Assembly (NCBI GenBank): GCA_031292175.1 | Contig: JARLHQ010000003.1 | Span: 124,001-188,000, forward strand | Source of the DNA: Humidesulfovibrio sp. | GTDB lineage: Bacteria > Desulfobacterota > Desulfovibrionia > Desulfovibrionales > Desulfovibrionaceae | Direction of reading: 5' to 3' | DNA length: 64,000 nt | Part shown: one piece after another, positions 35,399 through 43,451 of the stretch | Layout of the letters: each line of letters starts with the position of its first letter | How positions within the stretch are numbered: the stretch's first letter is position 1 | Notes under the pieces: model-generated | Told to the model about the DNA's origin: nothing | The model's input: only the letters and a program-made list of their open reading frames with translations | The model's database searches: none | Position numbers and translations under genes: made by a program

Positions 35399-36562
35399 TT
35401 AGGCATTTTCCTCAGCGTAATAAGTCTCTTCCTGGATCATCATCGGCATGATGATGACGTTGTAATTCTGATCCTTGGCCCCGGAGACGCCGCACGGCGC
35501 CTCGGCCCCGGTAAGGGTCAGGGTGACTTCCTCGGAGGAGTAGTGCGACAGAATCTCCATGAGATTCTTCGTGGGGAAGGCAATGCGCTGCAGGTCGCCT
35601 TGGTAGGTGGCCGCCAGGGGCTCCTGGGCCGTGCCCACATCCTGGCCCTGGCTGTAGAGCACCACTTCGCCGGGGCTAAAGAGGAAATAGGTGCAGCGGT
35701 TGGAATCCGTGTTGAAGATCAAGATACGTTCCAGCGTGTCGATGAGCTCGGACCGGTTCACCGTAAGCCGCGAGGCTTCCGGGTCCTTCAGTTTGGATAA
35801 AAACCCCTGATAATTCGGGTACTGGTAGAAGGAGAGCGGCAGGCTGAAGGTTTCGCGGTGGTCCCCAGTGCGCAGGTACATGCGCTTTTCGCCCAGGGCC
35901 AGCTCGATTTCGTCAGCACCGAGCCATTTCTTTAGCTCAGAAAGATACTTGCGCTGAATGAGCGCACCCTCGCGCGGAAGCAAGCCAAAGATGTCGTCAT
36001 TCACGAAGGTGAACATGGCGAACTGATGCCCGTTCAGGCCGCAGACCTCCACGCGCTTGCCGGCCGCGTCCTGCTCCGGCTTGAGGTACAGGCAGGCAAT
36101 GGCCTCCATGCTGTCCTCCTCGCTGATGCAGAAGCCGATCTTTTCAATAACCTCATGCAGGAAATCGCCACTCCAGAACACTGTCTCGCCCTCGGGGAAA
36201 GGGGCGAAGGACTGGAACCACTCCGGCTCATTGGCAGGAAGCTTGTACTTGCGCCGACCCTGCTCAATGAGCACATTCTTGCCTTCGGCGTCGGCCTTGA
36301 TCACCAGTTCGCCCTTGGGCAGGTTGCGCACGAGATCACAGAAGGCGCGGCCCTGAACGCCAACGCGGCCGGGCGTCTCCACCTGGGCGGGATACTCGCC
36401 GCAGAACTCCAGGCTGGAATCCGTGGACATGATCTTGAGGCTCGCGTCCTGGGCCTCCAGCCAAATGCTGCGCAAAAAAGCCGCACCGGTCTTGGCGGGG
36501 ATGATGCCAGCGGACTTTTGCAAGCCTTCGATGATTTCGTCGCGATTTACTTTAACAAACAT
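35399..36562 (-). CDS. dnaN: DNA polymerase III sliding clamp (beta)
   Basis: 387 residues from ATG 36562, with AAGGAG before it. Forms the ring clamp that holds DNA polymerase III on DNA. Three similar domains of about 120 residues: the first begins MFVKVNRDEIIEGLQKSAGI; the second and third contain the strand-helix pattern around VFWSGDFLHEVIEKIGFCIS and TVNRSELIDTLERILIFNTD; the C terminus ends with YNVIIMPMMIQEE instead of the common MPMRL, a modest difference at the client-binding cleft. It lies between dnaA and gyrB in the classical order. Confidence 0.95.
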   Translation of the reverse strand: MFVKVNRDEIIEGLQKSAGIIPAKTGAAFLRSIWLEAQDASLKIMSTDSSLEFCGEYPAQVETPGRVGVQGRAFCDLVRNLPKGELVIKADAEGKNVLIEQGRRKYKLPANEPEWFQSFAPFPEGETVFWSGDFLHEVIEKIGFCISEEDSMEAIACLYLKPEQDAAGKRVEVCGLNGHQFAMFTFVNDDIFGLLPREGALIQRKYLSELKKWLGADEIELALGEKRMYLRTGDHRETFSLPLSFYQYPNYQGFLSKLKDPEASRLTVNRSELIDTLERILIFNTDSNRCTYFLFSPGEVVLYSQGQDVGTAQEPLAATYQGDLQRIAFPTKNLMEILSHYSSEEVTLTLTGAEAPCGVSGAKDQNYNVIIMPMMIQEETYYAEENA

Positions 36563-36704
36563 AGATATTCTCCTTGATGGCTATTATTAGCCGCGCCGTT
36601 TTGTTCTTAACTTCTACAACACGGTGAATTTGTTTACTATGATACAAACAACCCCTGTCGCTTCACAGGAACAGCCTGGTGTTTCACGGGGCCTTGCCCA
36701 GGCT
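36563..36704 (-). promoter_or_regulatory. dnaA-dnaN intergenic region
   Basis: AT-richer than its surroundings. It holds an inverted repeat TTGTTT/AAACAA at 36630-36651, and CCTGT/ACAGG around 36653-36670, a possible weak terminator for dnaA. It probably contains the dnaN promoter. No clear DnaA box was found, so it is a weaker origin candidate than the gap upstream of dnaA. Confidence 0.45.
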
Positions 36705-38030
36705 TCAGACAGGTTGCCGACAACGAAGCTTCAAATCTTTCAACACCTGTTTCATTTCCTTTGTATCTTCTTGCAATTCATGTATTTTTTTAACTGAATA
36801 AATAACCGTGCTGTGGTCCTTGCCGCCAAAGGAGCGGCCCAGCGCCGGGTAGGACAGGCCAAGCATGTGTCGGCACAGGTACATGGCCACCTGGCGGGCC
36901 AGGGCGATATTCTGGCGACGGTCCTCGCCGAGCACGTCCTTCTTGTTCACTTGGTAATGCTGGCAGACGGTGTCGATGACCACGTCGACCGTGATCTGCG
37001 GCTGGTCGCGTTCCTCGGTGTTGGAGAGGATTTGCTCAAAGTCGCGGGCGGAGATATCGCGGCGCACCAGCTCGCGGAAGGCCAGCAGCTTGATGAGGAT
37101 GCCGCCCAGGGCCCGAAAATTCTGGAAGCGCTGCGCCAGGGTCAGCACCTGCTCCTTAGAGAGCGGCAGCTTCTTGGCCCGCACCCGTTCCTGGATGAGC
37201 GCCACGCGCACTTCCATGTCCGGCTGCTTCAGACCCACCACAAGGCCGCCTTCCAGTCTGGAGCGCAGGGTGGGCAAAAGCTCTTCCCATGCGCCGATGC
37301 GGTCCTGGCAGGTAAATACCATTTGCCTGCGGGTGTCCTGGAACTGGTTGAAGAGCACCAGCAGTTCCTGCTGCAGGCGTTCGTCCCCGGCCAGCCAATG
37401 GATATCGTCCACGAGCAGGAAGGCGTGCTGGTTCACGTGCTCGCGCGCGGCCAGGATTTCCGGGCCGGACAAAAGCGCCCGCAACCCCTCGCCCGTGGTC
37501 ACCAGGATGTCCGAGAGCGGATGCGTCTTGGCGATCTCGTTGGCGATGGCCTTCAGAAGATGGCTTTTTCCAGAACCGGACTTGCCGCAGATGACGAAGG
37601 GGTTGAATTGCGCGCCGTCCGTGCGGGCCACCTGGCGGGCCGTCTCCAGCGGAAAATAATTTTTGGAGTTGGTCAGAAAGCTTTCGAAACTGTACTGGGC
37701 GTCAAAGGGGAAAGCCAGTTTGCGTTGAAATTTTGGAGCGGTGTCCGAAAAGCTCGCGCCGTAGCCGTTGCCGCCTGGCTGCGCGGGTCCGCGCCGATTG
37801 GCCGGCGCGGCGTACCGGATGTCGCAGGCTCGCCCCTGGAAGCGGAACAGCTCGGCCTCGAAGCGGTCCTGCATGCGCCCAGCGAACCACTGGGCAAAGT
37901 AGCTGTGCGGAAAGGTGACGCGCACCTCATGTCCACCCTCGGACAGTTCAATGTCCAGGGGGTCGAACCAGCGTTTGAGCTCCTGTTCGGAGCAACTGGC
38001 GGACAAATGTTCACGCAGGGCTTTCTTCAC
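36705..38030 (-). CDS. dnaA: Chromosomal replication initiator DnaA
   Basis: 441 residues with the GTG start at 38030 (VKKALREHLSAS). The frame stays open to a TTG at 38075, but that has no ribosome site and overlaps a DnaA box, so I prefer the GTG. DnaA binds DnaA boxes and melts the origin with ATP. Domain I: LREHLSASCSEQELKRWFDP. AAA+ domain: Walker A VICGKSGSGKSHLL, Walker B FLLVDDIHWLAG, then the sensor region FTCQDRIGAWEELLPTLRSR. Domain IV HTH: ALGRSFGGKDHSTVIYSVKK, the signature that reads the box. The Walker A GKSGSGKS differs slightly from the usual GxxGxGKT. First gene of the dnaA-dnaN-gyrB-gyrA run. Confidence 0.95.
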   Translation of the reverse strand: MKKALREHLSASCSEQELKRWFDPLDIELSEGGHEVRVTFPHSYFAQWFAGRMQDRFEAELFRFQGRACDIRYAAPANRRGPAQPGGNGYGASFSDTAPKFQRKLAFPFDAQYSFESFLTNSKNYFPLETARQVARTDGAQFNPFVICGKSGSGKSHLLKAIANEIAKTHPLSDILVTTGEGLRALLSGPEILAAREHVNQHAFLLVDDIHWLAGDERLQQELLVLFNQFQDTRRQMVFTCQDRIGAWEELLPTLRSRLEGGLVVGLKQPDMEVRVALIQERVRAKKLPLSKEQVLTLAQRFQNFRALGGILIKLLAFRELVRRDISARDFEQILSNTEERDQPQITVDVVIDTVCQHYQVNKKDVLGEDRRQNIALARQVAMYLCRHMLGLSYPALGRSFGGKDHSTVIYSVKKIHELQEDTKEMKQVLKDLKLRCRQPV

Positions 38031-38337
38031 GGCCTTGGTCGCCTCGCAGTGGCGGTGCAATTTGTGGATAAACAAGGATATTTTTTTCGGTCCAGGCGAC
38101 AGGGCAAAGACCGCACAACATCACCCGCCCTTCTACCGTAAAACCCTTCCGATGCCAAGCGAAAGCACGCCGCATGCACGGGAAAAAGCATTGCCTTCCA
38201 GGGCGTTTTGAGACATGTTGTGCAGCGCCGGGGAATGGTGTTTTTTCCACAGATCTCCGGTGAGTTTTCCAGAGAGTGTTCAAATGCGCCATGCGGATTC
38301 TTGATCCGGACGACGGGCGCGCAACGACGGCGGAAGC
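38031..38337. other. Candidate origin of replication (oriC)
   Basis: No gene. A perfect DnaA box TTATCCACA lies on the minus strand at 38063-38071, and TTTTCCACA, fitting TTWTNCACA, at 38243-38251, with a weaker TTTTCCAGA at 38265-38273. Runs of T at 38081-38088 and 38241-38247 could ease melting. The large genes on the two sides point away from it (dnaA-gyrA leftwards, DUF39-pyr rightwards), as expected around an origin. It also holds the dnaA promoter region. Confidence 0.5.
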
Positions 38338-38511
38338 ATGGGCGGCAAGAAAAAGAAAGGCACGGCCTTCACTCTGGTCATTCCCGCCGGGGAAGCGCGG
38401 GTGCGCAAGACCTTTGCCCCGTCGACGCGCGTTCTGGAGGATGTCCGGCGCAAAAAGCCTCGGCGCCATCCGGACCTTTCCGCAGAAACAGACGATTTGA
38501 GCCCCCTCTAG
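38338..38511 (+). CDS. Small basic protein upstream of DUF39 gene
   Basis: 57 residues, ATG 38338 to TAG 38509-38511. It begins with a Lys-rich stretch (MGGKKKKGTAFTLVIPAGEA) and stays basic to the middle (KTFAPSTRVLEDVRRKKPRR), ending acidic (SAETDDLSPL). Third codon positions are mostly G or C, matching genuine genes nearby. GGCGGAAG lies just upstream as a possible ribosome site. The next gene starts 20 bases after its stop, so the two probably form an operon. No family is recognised; RNA or DNA binding is possible from charge alone. Confidence 0.5.
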   Translation: MGGKKKKGTAFTLVIPAGEARVRKTFAPSTRVLEDVRRKKPRRHPDLSAETDDLSPL

Positions 38512-38531
38512 CGGGCGTCAGCGGAGGATGC

Positions 38532-39704
38532 ATGGCCGTTAAAGCCAAGACAGTCAAGACCATCGCCGAAATCAATGAGCGCATTAAGAAAGGCAAGGCT
38601 GTCGTCCTCACCGCCGAGGAGATGGTCGAGACCGTGAAGCGTCTGGGCAAGACCAAGGCCGCCAAAGAGGTGGACGTGGTCACCACGGGTACCTTCTCGC
38701 CCATGTGCTCCTCCGGCATGCTCTTCAATTTTGGGCAGGAGCCGCCGCTCATGCGCGCTTCGCAGGTTTGGCTGAATAACGTGCCCTGTTACGGCGGCCT
38801 GGCCGCGGTGGACGCCTACCTTGGCGCCACGGAGCCCTCGGCCGACGATCCGCTGAACAAGGTCTATCCCGGCCGCTTCGCCTACGGCGGCGGTCACGTC
38901 ATTGAAGATCTGCTGCGCGGCAAGCCCGTGCGGCTGCGCGCCAAGTCGTATGTGACGGACTGCTATCCGCGCCGCGACCTGGAAAAGGACGTCACGCTCA
39001 CCAGTCTGCCTTTTGCCGAGCTATTGAACCCGCGCAACTGCTATCAGAATTATAACTGCGCCGTGAATATGAGCGGGCGCACTATCTATACATATATGGG
39101 CCCGCTGAAGCCCGGCTGCCGCAACGCCAACTACGCCACCTCGGGCCAGCTTTCACCCTTGTTCAACGATCCCTACTTCCGCACCATCGGCCTGGGCACA
39201 CGCATCTTCCTCGGCGGCGGCACGGGTTACGTCATCGGCGCGGGCACCCAGCACAACCCCAAGCCTCCGCGCAACGAGCGCGGCCTGCCGCTGTGCGGCG
39301 CGGGCACGCTCATGCTCAAGGGCAATTTGAAGCACATGGACCCCCGGTACGTGCGCGGGCTGTCCCTGGTGGGCTATGGCTGCTCCCTCAACCTGGGCGT
39401 GGGCATCCCCATTCCCATTTTGGACGAGGACATGGCCTGGTTCACTGGCGTCTCCGACGCGGACATCCAGATGCCCATCAAGGACTATGGCTACGACTAC
39501 CCTACCGGCGTGCAGCGCGTCATGGGCTACGCCACCTTTGAGGAGCTCAAGAGCGGTTCCATCATCGTGAATGAGCGCGAGGCCCAGACCGTGCCCGTGA
39601 CCAGCTACACCATGTCGCTTGAGATAGCGGAAACGCTGAAGAAATGGATAGAGGAAGGGAAATTCTTCCTCACGGAGCCGCAGGACAAGATACCGTCCAT
39701 GTGA
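38532..39704 (+). CDS. DUF39 homocysteine biosynthesis protein
   Basis: 390 residues from ATG 38532, with GGAGG five bases upstream; the frame continues upstream but that part is non-coding. It matches the DUF39/HcyBio family (COG1900): KTIAEINERIKKGKAVVLTA, VVTTGTFSPMCSSGMLFNFG, GGGHVIEDLLRGKPVRLRA, NPRNCYQNYNCAVNMSGRTI, ATSGQLSPLFNDPYFRTIGL and GYGCSLNLGVGIPIPILDED. In methanogens and Desulfovibrio, genetic work links this family to making homocysteine from aspartate semialdehyde and sulfide, with an NIL-ferredoxin partner. That partner is not adjacent here. The conserved Cys (PMCSSG) may carry the sulfur. Confidence 0.9.
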   Translation: MAVKAKTVKTIAEINERIKKGKAVVLTAEEMVETVKRLGKTKAAKEVDVVTTGTFSPMCSSGMLFNFGQEPPLMRASQVWLNNVPCYGGLAAVDAYLGATEPSADDPLNKVYPGRFAYGGGHVIEDLLRGKPVRLRAKSYVTDCYPRRDLEKDVTLTSLPFAELLNPRNCYQNYNCAVNMSGRTIYTYMGPLKPGCRNANYATSGQLSPLFNDPYFRTIGLGTRIFLGGGTGYVIGAGTQHNPKPPRNERGLPLCGAGTLMLKGNLKHMDPRYVRGLSLVGYGCSLNLGVGIPIPILDEDMAWFTGVSDADIQMPIKDYGYDYPTGVQRVMGYATFEELKSGSIIVNEREAQTVPVTSYTMSLEIAETLKKWIEEGKFFLTEPQDKIPSM

Positions 39705-39707
39705 GAG

Positions 39708-39736
39708 AAAGGGAGGCCGAAAGCCTCCCTTTTTTT
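39708..39736 (+). terminator. Intrinsic terminator after DUF39 gene
   Basis: AAAGGGAGGC-CGAAA-GCCTCCC followed by seven Ts: a seven-pair GC stem extended by A-T pairs. Confidence 0.92.
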
Positions 39737-39823
39737 GACGGGCAAGAGGCAATGCGCAGACGCGCCGCAGGGGCTCCGCTTGGCGGGGCGCGGCGCGCAA
39801 ACCTTGAACGACCAGGCGGATCC

Positions 39824-40990
39824 ATGCCCGAACTATTTCGCGCGGCCCAGGTCGCGCCCATGACTGCCGGCCACCTCCTGCTCACAGACGCCGTCGTGGT
39901 CGTTGACGGGCAGGAGATTGTGGACGTTGGCGGCGTTGCGGACATGAAGCGCGTTTACTCGGGTCCCGTGCGGGACCTGGGCGACGTGGTGCTGGCTCCG
40001 GCCACCTTCAACAGCCACGTGCATCTGGAGATGAGTCACCTGTTGGGCGTCACCACCCAGGGCCAGGGCTTCGTGCCCTGGGTCAAGAGTCTGGTGGCCC
40101 AGCCGCTCTATGCGCTCGACCGCGCGCGCGTGCGCGCCGAGCTGTTGCGCATGGAGCAGCGCGGCGTGGCCTTCGTGGCCGACATCAGCACGCACAACGC
40201 CTCCGCCGTGGGCGAGATCCTGTCCGGCTCGGGCCTTGGGTTCACGGCTTTTCGCGAGGTCATCGGCCGTGAGGTGCCCGCGGACCCGGCGGAGCTTTTG
40301 CCCCAGGTGCGCGCCGTGGAGGACTGTGGCCGAGGCGTCATGTCCGTGGCCGGGCATGCGCTCTACAGCACCAGCGCGGAGCGCCTGCGCGCGGCCAAGG
40401 CTGTGGCGCGGGAGCGTGGCCTGCCCTACTCGCTGCATCTGGCCGAGCATACGGACGAGGACGGCATCCTGCTCACGGGCAAGAGCGAGTTCCTGGACCT
40501 GCTCATCAGCCGGGGGGTCATCACAGGCTACGACGCGCCGGGGAAGCGCCCCGCGCCCCTGGCGGCGGAACTTGGCCTGCTGGATGAGGACACGCTCTGT
40601 GTGCACGGTGTCACCCTGACCGACGCCGACGTGGCCCTGGTGGCCAAGAGCGGGGCCTCGGTGTGCCTGTGCCCCCGCAGCAACGAGTACATCGGCGTGG
40701 GCCAGGCCCCGCTGCGCACGTACTTGGCGGCCGGGGTGAATGTCTGTCTGGGCACGGACGGCTTGTGCTCCAACACGGACCTGGACCCCTACGGTGAGGT
40801 GGCTTGGCTTTTGGCCCACTATCCGGAGCTGAGCCTAAGCGAGGTTTTGGCCCTGGCAACGGTGAATCCGGCGCGGTTTTTCGCCCGCTCCGTGGCCCAG
40901 GCCGCTCGCCTGGGCAGCTTGGCTCCCGGCAAGTTGGCGCGGTTTTCAGTGGTGCCGCAGGCCGTTTTGGATATTTTGTCTCAAAGGTAA
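39824..40990 (+). CDS. Metal-dependent amidohydrolase, aminofutalosine deaminase-like
   Basis: 388 residues from ATG 39824, with AGGCGG upstream. TIM-barrel hydrolase of the TRZ/ATZ deaminase group. Metal ligands visible: HVH in ATFNSHVHLEMSHL, the His of LPYSLHLAEHTDEDG, CVHGV and the Asp of CLGTDGLCSNTD. The text around FNSHVHLEMS and GFVPWVKSL resembles deaminases of 6-amino-6-deoxyfutalosine in the futalosine route to menaquinone, which sulfate reducers use; guanine- or S-adenosylhomocysteine-deaminase activity is the alternative. It stands upstream of pyrB by 58 bases with no terminator between, so the three genes could be co-transcribed. Confidence 0.78.
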   Translation: MPELFRAAQVAPMTAGHLLLTDAVVVVDGQEIVDVGGVADMKRVYSGPVRDLGDVVLAPATFNSHVHLEMSHLLGVTTQGQGFVPWVKSLVAQPLYALDRARVRAELLRMEQRGVAFVADISTHNASAVGEILSGSGLGFTAFREVIGREVPADPAELLPQVRAVEDCGRGVMSVAGHALYSTSAERLRAAKAVARERGLPYSLHLAEHTDEDGILLTGKSEFLDLLISRGVITGYDAPGKRPAPLAAELGLLDEDTLCVHGVTLTDADVALVAKSGASVCLCPRSNEYIGVGQAPLRTYLAAGVNVCLGTDGLCSNTDLDPYGEVAWLLAHYPELSLSEVLALATVNPARFFARSVAQAARLGSLAPGKLARFSVVPQAVLDILSQR

Positions 40991-41048
40991 CGACCCGCCC
41001 CCTAGGGGGAGACGCCCGGCGTGAGGCCGGGGGAGGAAGAACACCGCT

Positions 41049-42005
41049 ATGCAATGGAAACACAAAGACCTGCTGGACGTCTCCCAGCTATCCGTGGACG
41101 AGGTGCGCCACATTCTGGCCACCGCCGCGTACTTCCGGGAGATCAACAGCCGACCCGTGAAGAAGGTGCCCACGCTCAAGGGCCGCAGCGTGGTGCTCTT
41201 TTTCGCTGAGCCGAGCACGCGCACCAAGACCAGCTTCGACATGGCGGGCAAGCGCCTCTCGGCCGACACCTTCGCCCTGGCCAAAAGCGGCTCCAGTCTG
41301 GTCAAGGGTGAAACCCTGAAGGACACGGCGCTGACCCTCCAGGCCATGAATCCCGACGGCATCGTCATCCGCCACTCCTCCAGCGGCGCGGCGCAGTTCC
41401 TGGCCGAGCGGCTGGAGTGCAGCATCATCAATGCGGGCGATGGACGCCATGCCCACCCCACCCAGGCCCTGCTCGACGCGTTGACCTTCTCGCGCCGCTG
41501 GAACGGCGACTTTGCGGGCAAGACCGTGCTGATTTTGGGCGACATCGCCCACAGCCGCGTGGCGCGTTCCAACGTCATCCTGCTGAACTTGCTGGGCGCC
41601 AAGGTGCGCCTGTGCGGACCGCGCACCCTCATGCCGCCAAGGCTTGACACCTGGCCCGTGGAGGTGTTCAGCGACCTCGGGAAGGCCTGCCTGGGCGTGG
41701 ACGCCGTCATGTGCCTGCGCTTGCAACTGGAGCGCCAGCAGGCGGGCCTGTTGCCGGAGCTGCGCGAGTATGCGCGGACCTTTGGCCTTGGCGCAAGGCA
41801 TATGCGTGACGCCGCGCCCGGCTGCTGCATCCTCCACCCCGGCCCTATCAATCGGGGCGTGGAGATCGATTCCGCCCTGGCTGACTCGGCCGGGAGCCTG
41901 ATTTTGGAGCAGGTGGAGAACGGCGTGGCCGTGCGCATGGCCCTGCTCTTCCTGTACCTCACCCGCAAATCGCCGGACGCCAGCCAGTCCGGCATTCCCG
42001 AATAG
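41049..42005 (+). CDS. pyrB: Aspartate carbamoyltransferase catalytic subunit
   Basis: 318 residues. Condenses carbamoyl phosphate with aspartate in pyrimidine synthesis. The carbamoyl-phosphate site is [13 protein letters not shown], followed by the loop [14 protein letters not shown], the segment [19 protein letters not shown], and the aspartate-binding [11 protein letters not shown]. Full length and complete. pyrC follows 11 bases later, the common pyrB-pyrC pair. No pyrI regulatory-subunit gene is adjacent. Confidence 0.95.
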   Translation: MQWKHKDLLDVSQLSVDEVRHILATAAYFREINSRPVKKVPTLKGRSVVLFFAEPSTRTKTSFDMAGKRLSADTFALAKSGSSLVKGETLKDTALTLQAMNPDGIVIRHSSSGAAQFLAERLECSIINAGDGRHAHPTQALLDALTFSRRWNGDFAGKTVLILGDIAHSRVARSNVILLNLLGAKVRLCGPRTLMPPRLDTWPVEVFSDLGKACLGVDAVMCLRLQLERQQAGLLPELREYARTFGLGARHMRDAAPGCCILHPGPINRGVEIDSALADSAGSLILEQVENGVAVRMALLFLYLTRKSPDASQSGIPE

Positions 42006-42015
42006 GAGGCCGTCC

Positions 42016-43377
42016 ATGCCCGAGAAGCAGAAGAAACTCGATCTCGCGGTGCGCGGCGCCTTGTGGTTCGGTCCGCTCAAGGCCGACAGCAAAGGCGGGA
42101 AGGCGAAGAAAGGCGGCCAGCCGCCGAAGGGCCAACTTGTGGACGTACTGGTGGCCCGGGGCAAGATCGTGGCCCTGACGCCGGCCGGCAGCCTGGACCT
42201 GCGCGCCACGCACGAGGTGGAGGCCCACGGCCTGGTGTTGTTGCCCAGTCTCACCGACGTGCATGTGCATTTTCGCGAGCCTGGCCAGGAGTACAAGGAG
42301 GACATCGCCAGCGGTCTCTCGGCCGCGGCGCATGGCGGTTTCGCGAACCTCATGTGCATGGCCAACACCAAGCCCGTGAACGACAATGCCAGCGTCACCG
42401 AATTCATGCTGGAGCAGGCCCGCAAAAGCTGGCCGCAAGGCCCGCGCCTGTTCCCCATCGGCGCGCTAACCAAGGGCCTCAAGGGCGAGGAGCTGGCCCC
42501 CATGGCGGAGCTCAAGGCCGCTGGCTGCCAGGCCTTTTCCAACGACGGCCGTCCCGTGGCCAACACGGAGCTGTTCCGCCGCGCCGTGGAGTACGCCCAG
42601 GATCTCTCACGCATCGTCATTGACCACTGTGAGGACCCTTTCCTGGCCCCAGCCGCAGGCATGAACGAGGGCGTGGTCTCCAGCCGTCTGGGACTGCCCG
42701 CGCAGCCCGACGTGGCCGAGGCCATCCAGGTGGCGCGCGACGTGCTGCTGGCCGAGTACCTGCATGCGCCCATGCACCTGGCGCATATCTCCTGCGAGAA
42801 GAGCGTGGCCCTTATCCGTTTCGCCAAGGCGCGCGGCGTGGACGTCACCGCCGAGACCTGCCCGCACTACCTGACCCTCACGGAGGACGAGGCGGGCGGC
42901 TTCAGCGCGTTGGCCAAGGTGAGCCCGCCTCTGCGCGCGCGGGAGGACGTGGAGGCCTTGCTCGCGGCCCTGGCGGACGGCACCATCGACATGCTCGCCA
43001 CGGACCACGCGCCCCACGCGGCGCACGAGAAGGAGGTGGAGTTCGATGAGGCGCCTTGCGGCATCTCTGGTCTGGATACGGCGCTCGCCACCACCTGGGA
43101 GCTGGTGCGCTCCGGGCGGCTGCCCTTCGGCGCTTTTCTCCGCGCCTGGACCACGGCTCCGTGCAAGCGTTTCGGACTGCCGGTGAACGCCTTCAATCCC
43201 GGCGATTCGGCGGACTTTGTGCTGTTCGACCAGGACGAGTCCTGGACCGTGGACGCAGAGACCATGCACAGCAAGAGCAAGAACACCCCGCTCCTGGGGC
43301 GCACCCTGCGGGGACGGGTTGCGGCCCATTTCCTTGCGGGGAAATCCGTGCTAGGAACGGCCCCGGCGGGCGCGTAG
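42016..43377 (+). CDS. pyrC: Dihydroorotase, class I
   Basis: 453 residues. Closes N-carbamoyl-aspartate to dihydroorotate. Metal motif TDVHVHFREPGQEYKED, the NTKPVNDN segment, AHISCEKSV, and the catalytic region MLATDHAPHAAHEKEVEFDE with the metal-binding Asp. Between residues 17 and 36 there is a Lys/Gly-rich insert (LKADSKGGKAKKGGQPPKGQ) that splits the first beta strand region and is unusual; it looks disordered and may sit on the surface. pyrB lies 11 bases upstream with its own ribosome site (GGAGG). The rest is standard. Confidence 0.93.
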   Translation: MPEKQKKLDLAVRGALWFGPLKADSKGGKAKKGGQPPKGQLVDVLVARGKIVALTPAGSLDLRATHEVEAHGLVLLPSLTDVHVHFREPGQEYKEDIASGLSAAAHGGFANLMCMANTKPVNDNASVTEFMLEQARKSWPQGPRLFPIGALTKGLKGEELAPMAELKAAGCQAFSNDGRPVANTELFRRAVEYAQDLSRIVIDHCEDPFLAPAAGMNEGVVSSRLGLPAQPDVAEAIQVARDVLLAEYLHAPMHLAHISCEKSVALIRFAKARGVDVTAETCPHYLTLTEDEAGGFSALAKVSPPLRAREDVEALLAALADGTIDMLATDHAPHAAHEKEVEFDEAPCGISGLDTALATTWELVRSGRLPFGAFLRAWTTAPCKRFGLPVNAFNPGDSADFVLFDQDESWTVDAETMHSKSKNTPLLGRTLRGRVAAHFLAGKSVLGTAPAGA

Positions 43378-43451
43378 CTCCGCCCCAAGCGAATGTTGAG
43401 AACCCTGGGCGCCGCCCTTTGTCGTTCGCGGAGCCTTCAAGCGGAGGAGCA

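Noticed and set aside
36680-36690. A parS-like half site (GTGTTTCACGG) near dnaA.
   Set aside because: Only one half of the palindrome is present.
38031-38075. dnaA start at TTG 38075, giving 15 more residues.
   Set aside because: No ribosome site, and the segment contains a perfect DnaA box; the GTG at 38030 starts the typical domain I.
38208-38531. Upstream in-frame extension of the DUF39 protein.
   Set aside because: The extension is Arg/Gly/Ser-rich shadow text; the GGAGG site and family start are at 38532.
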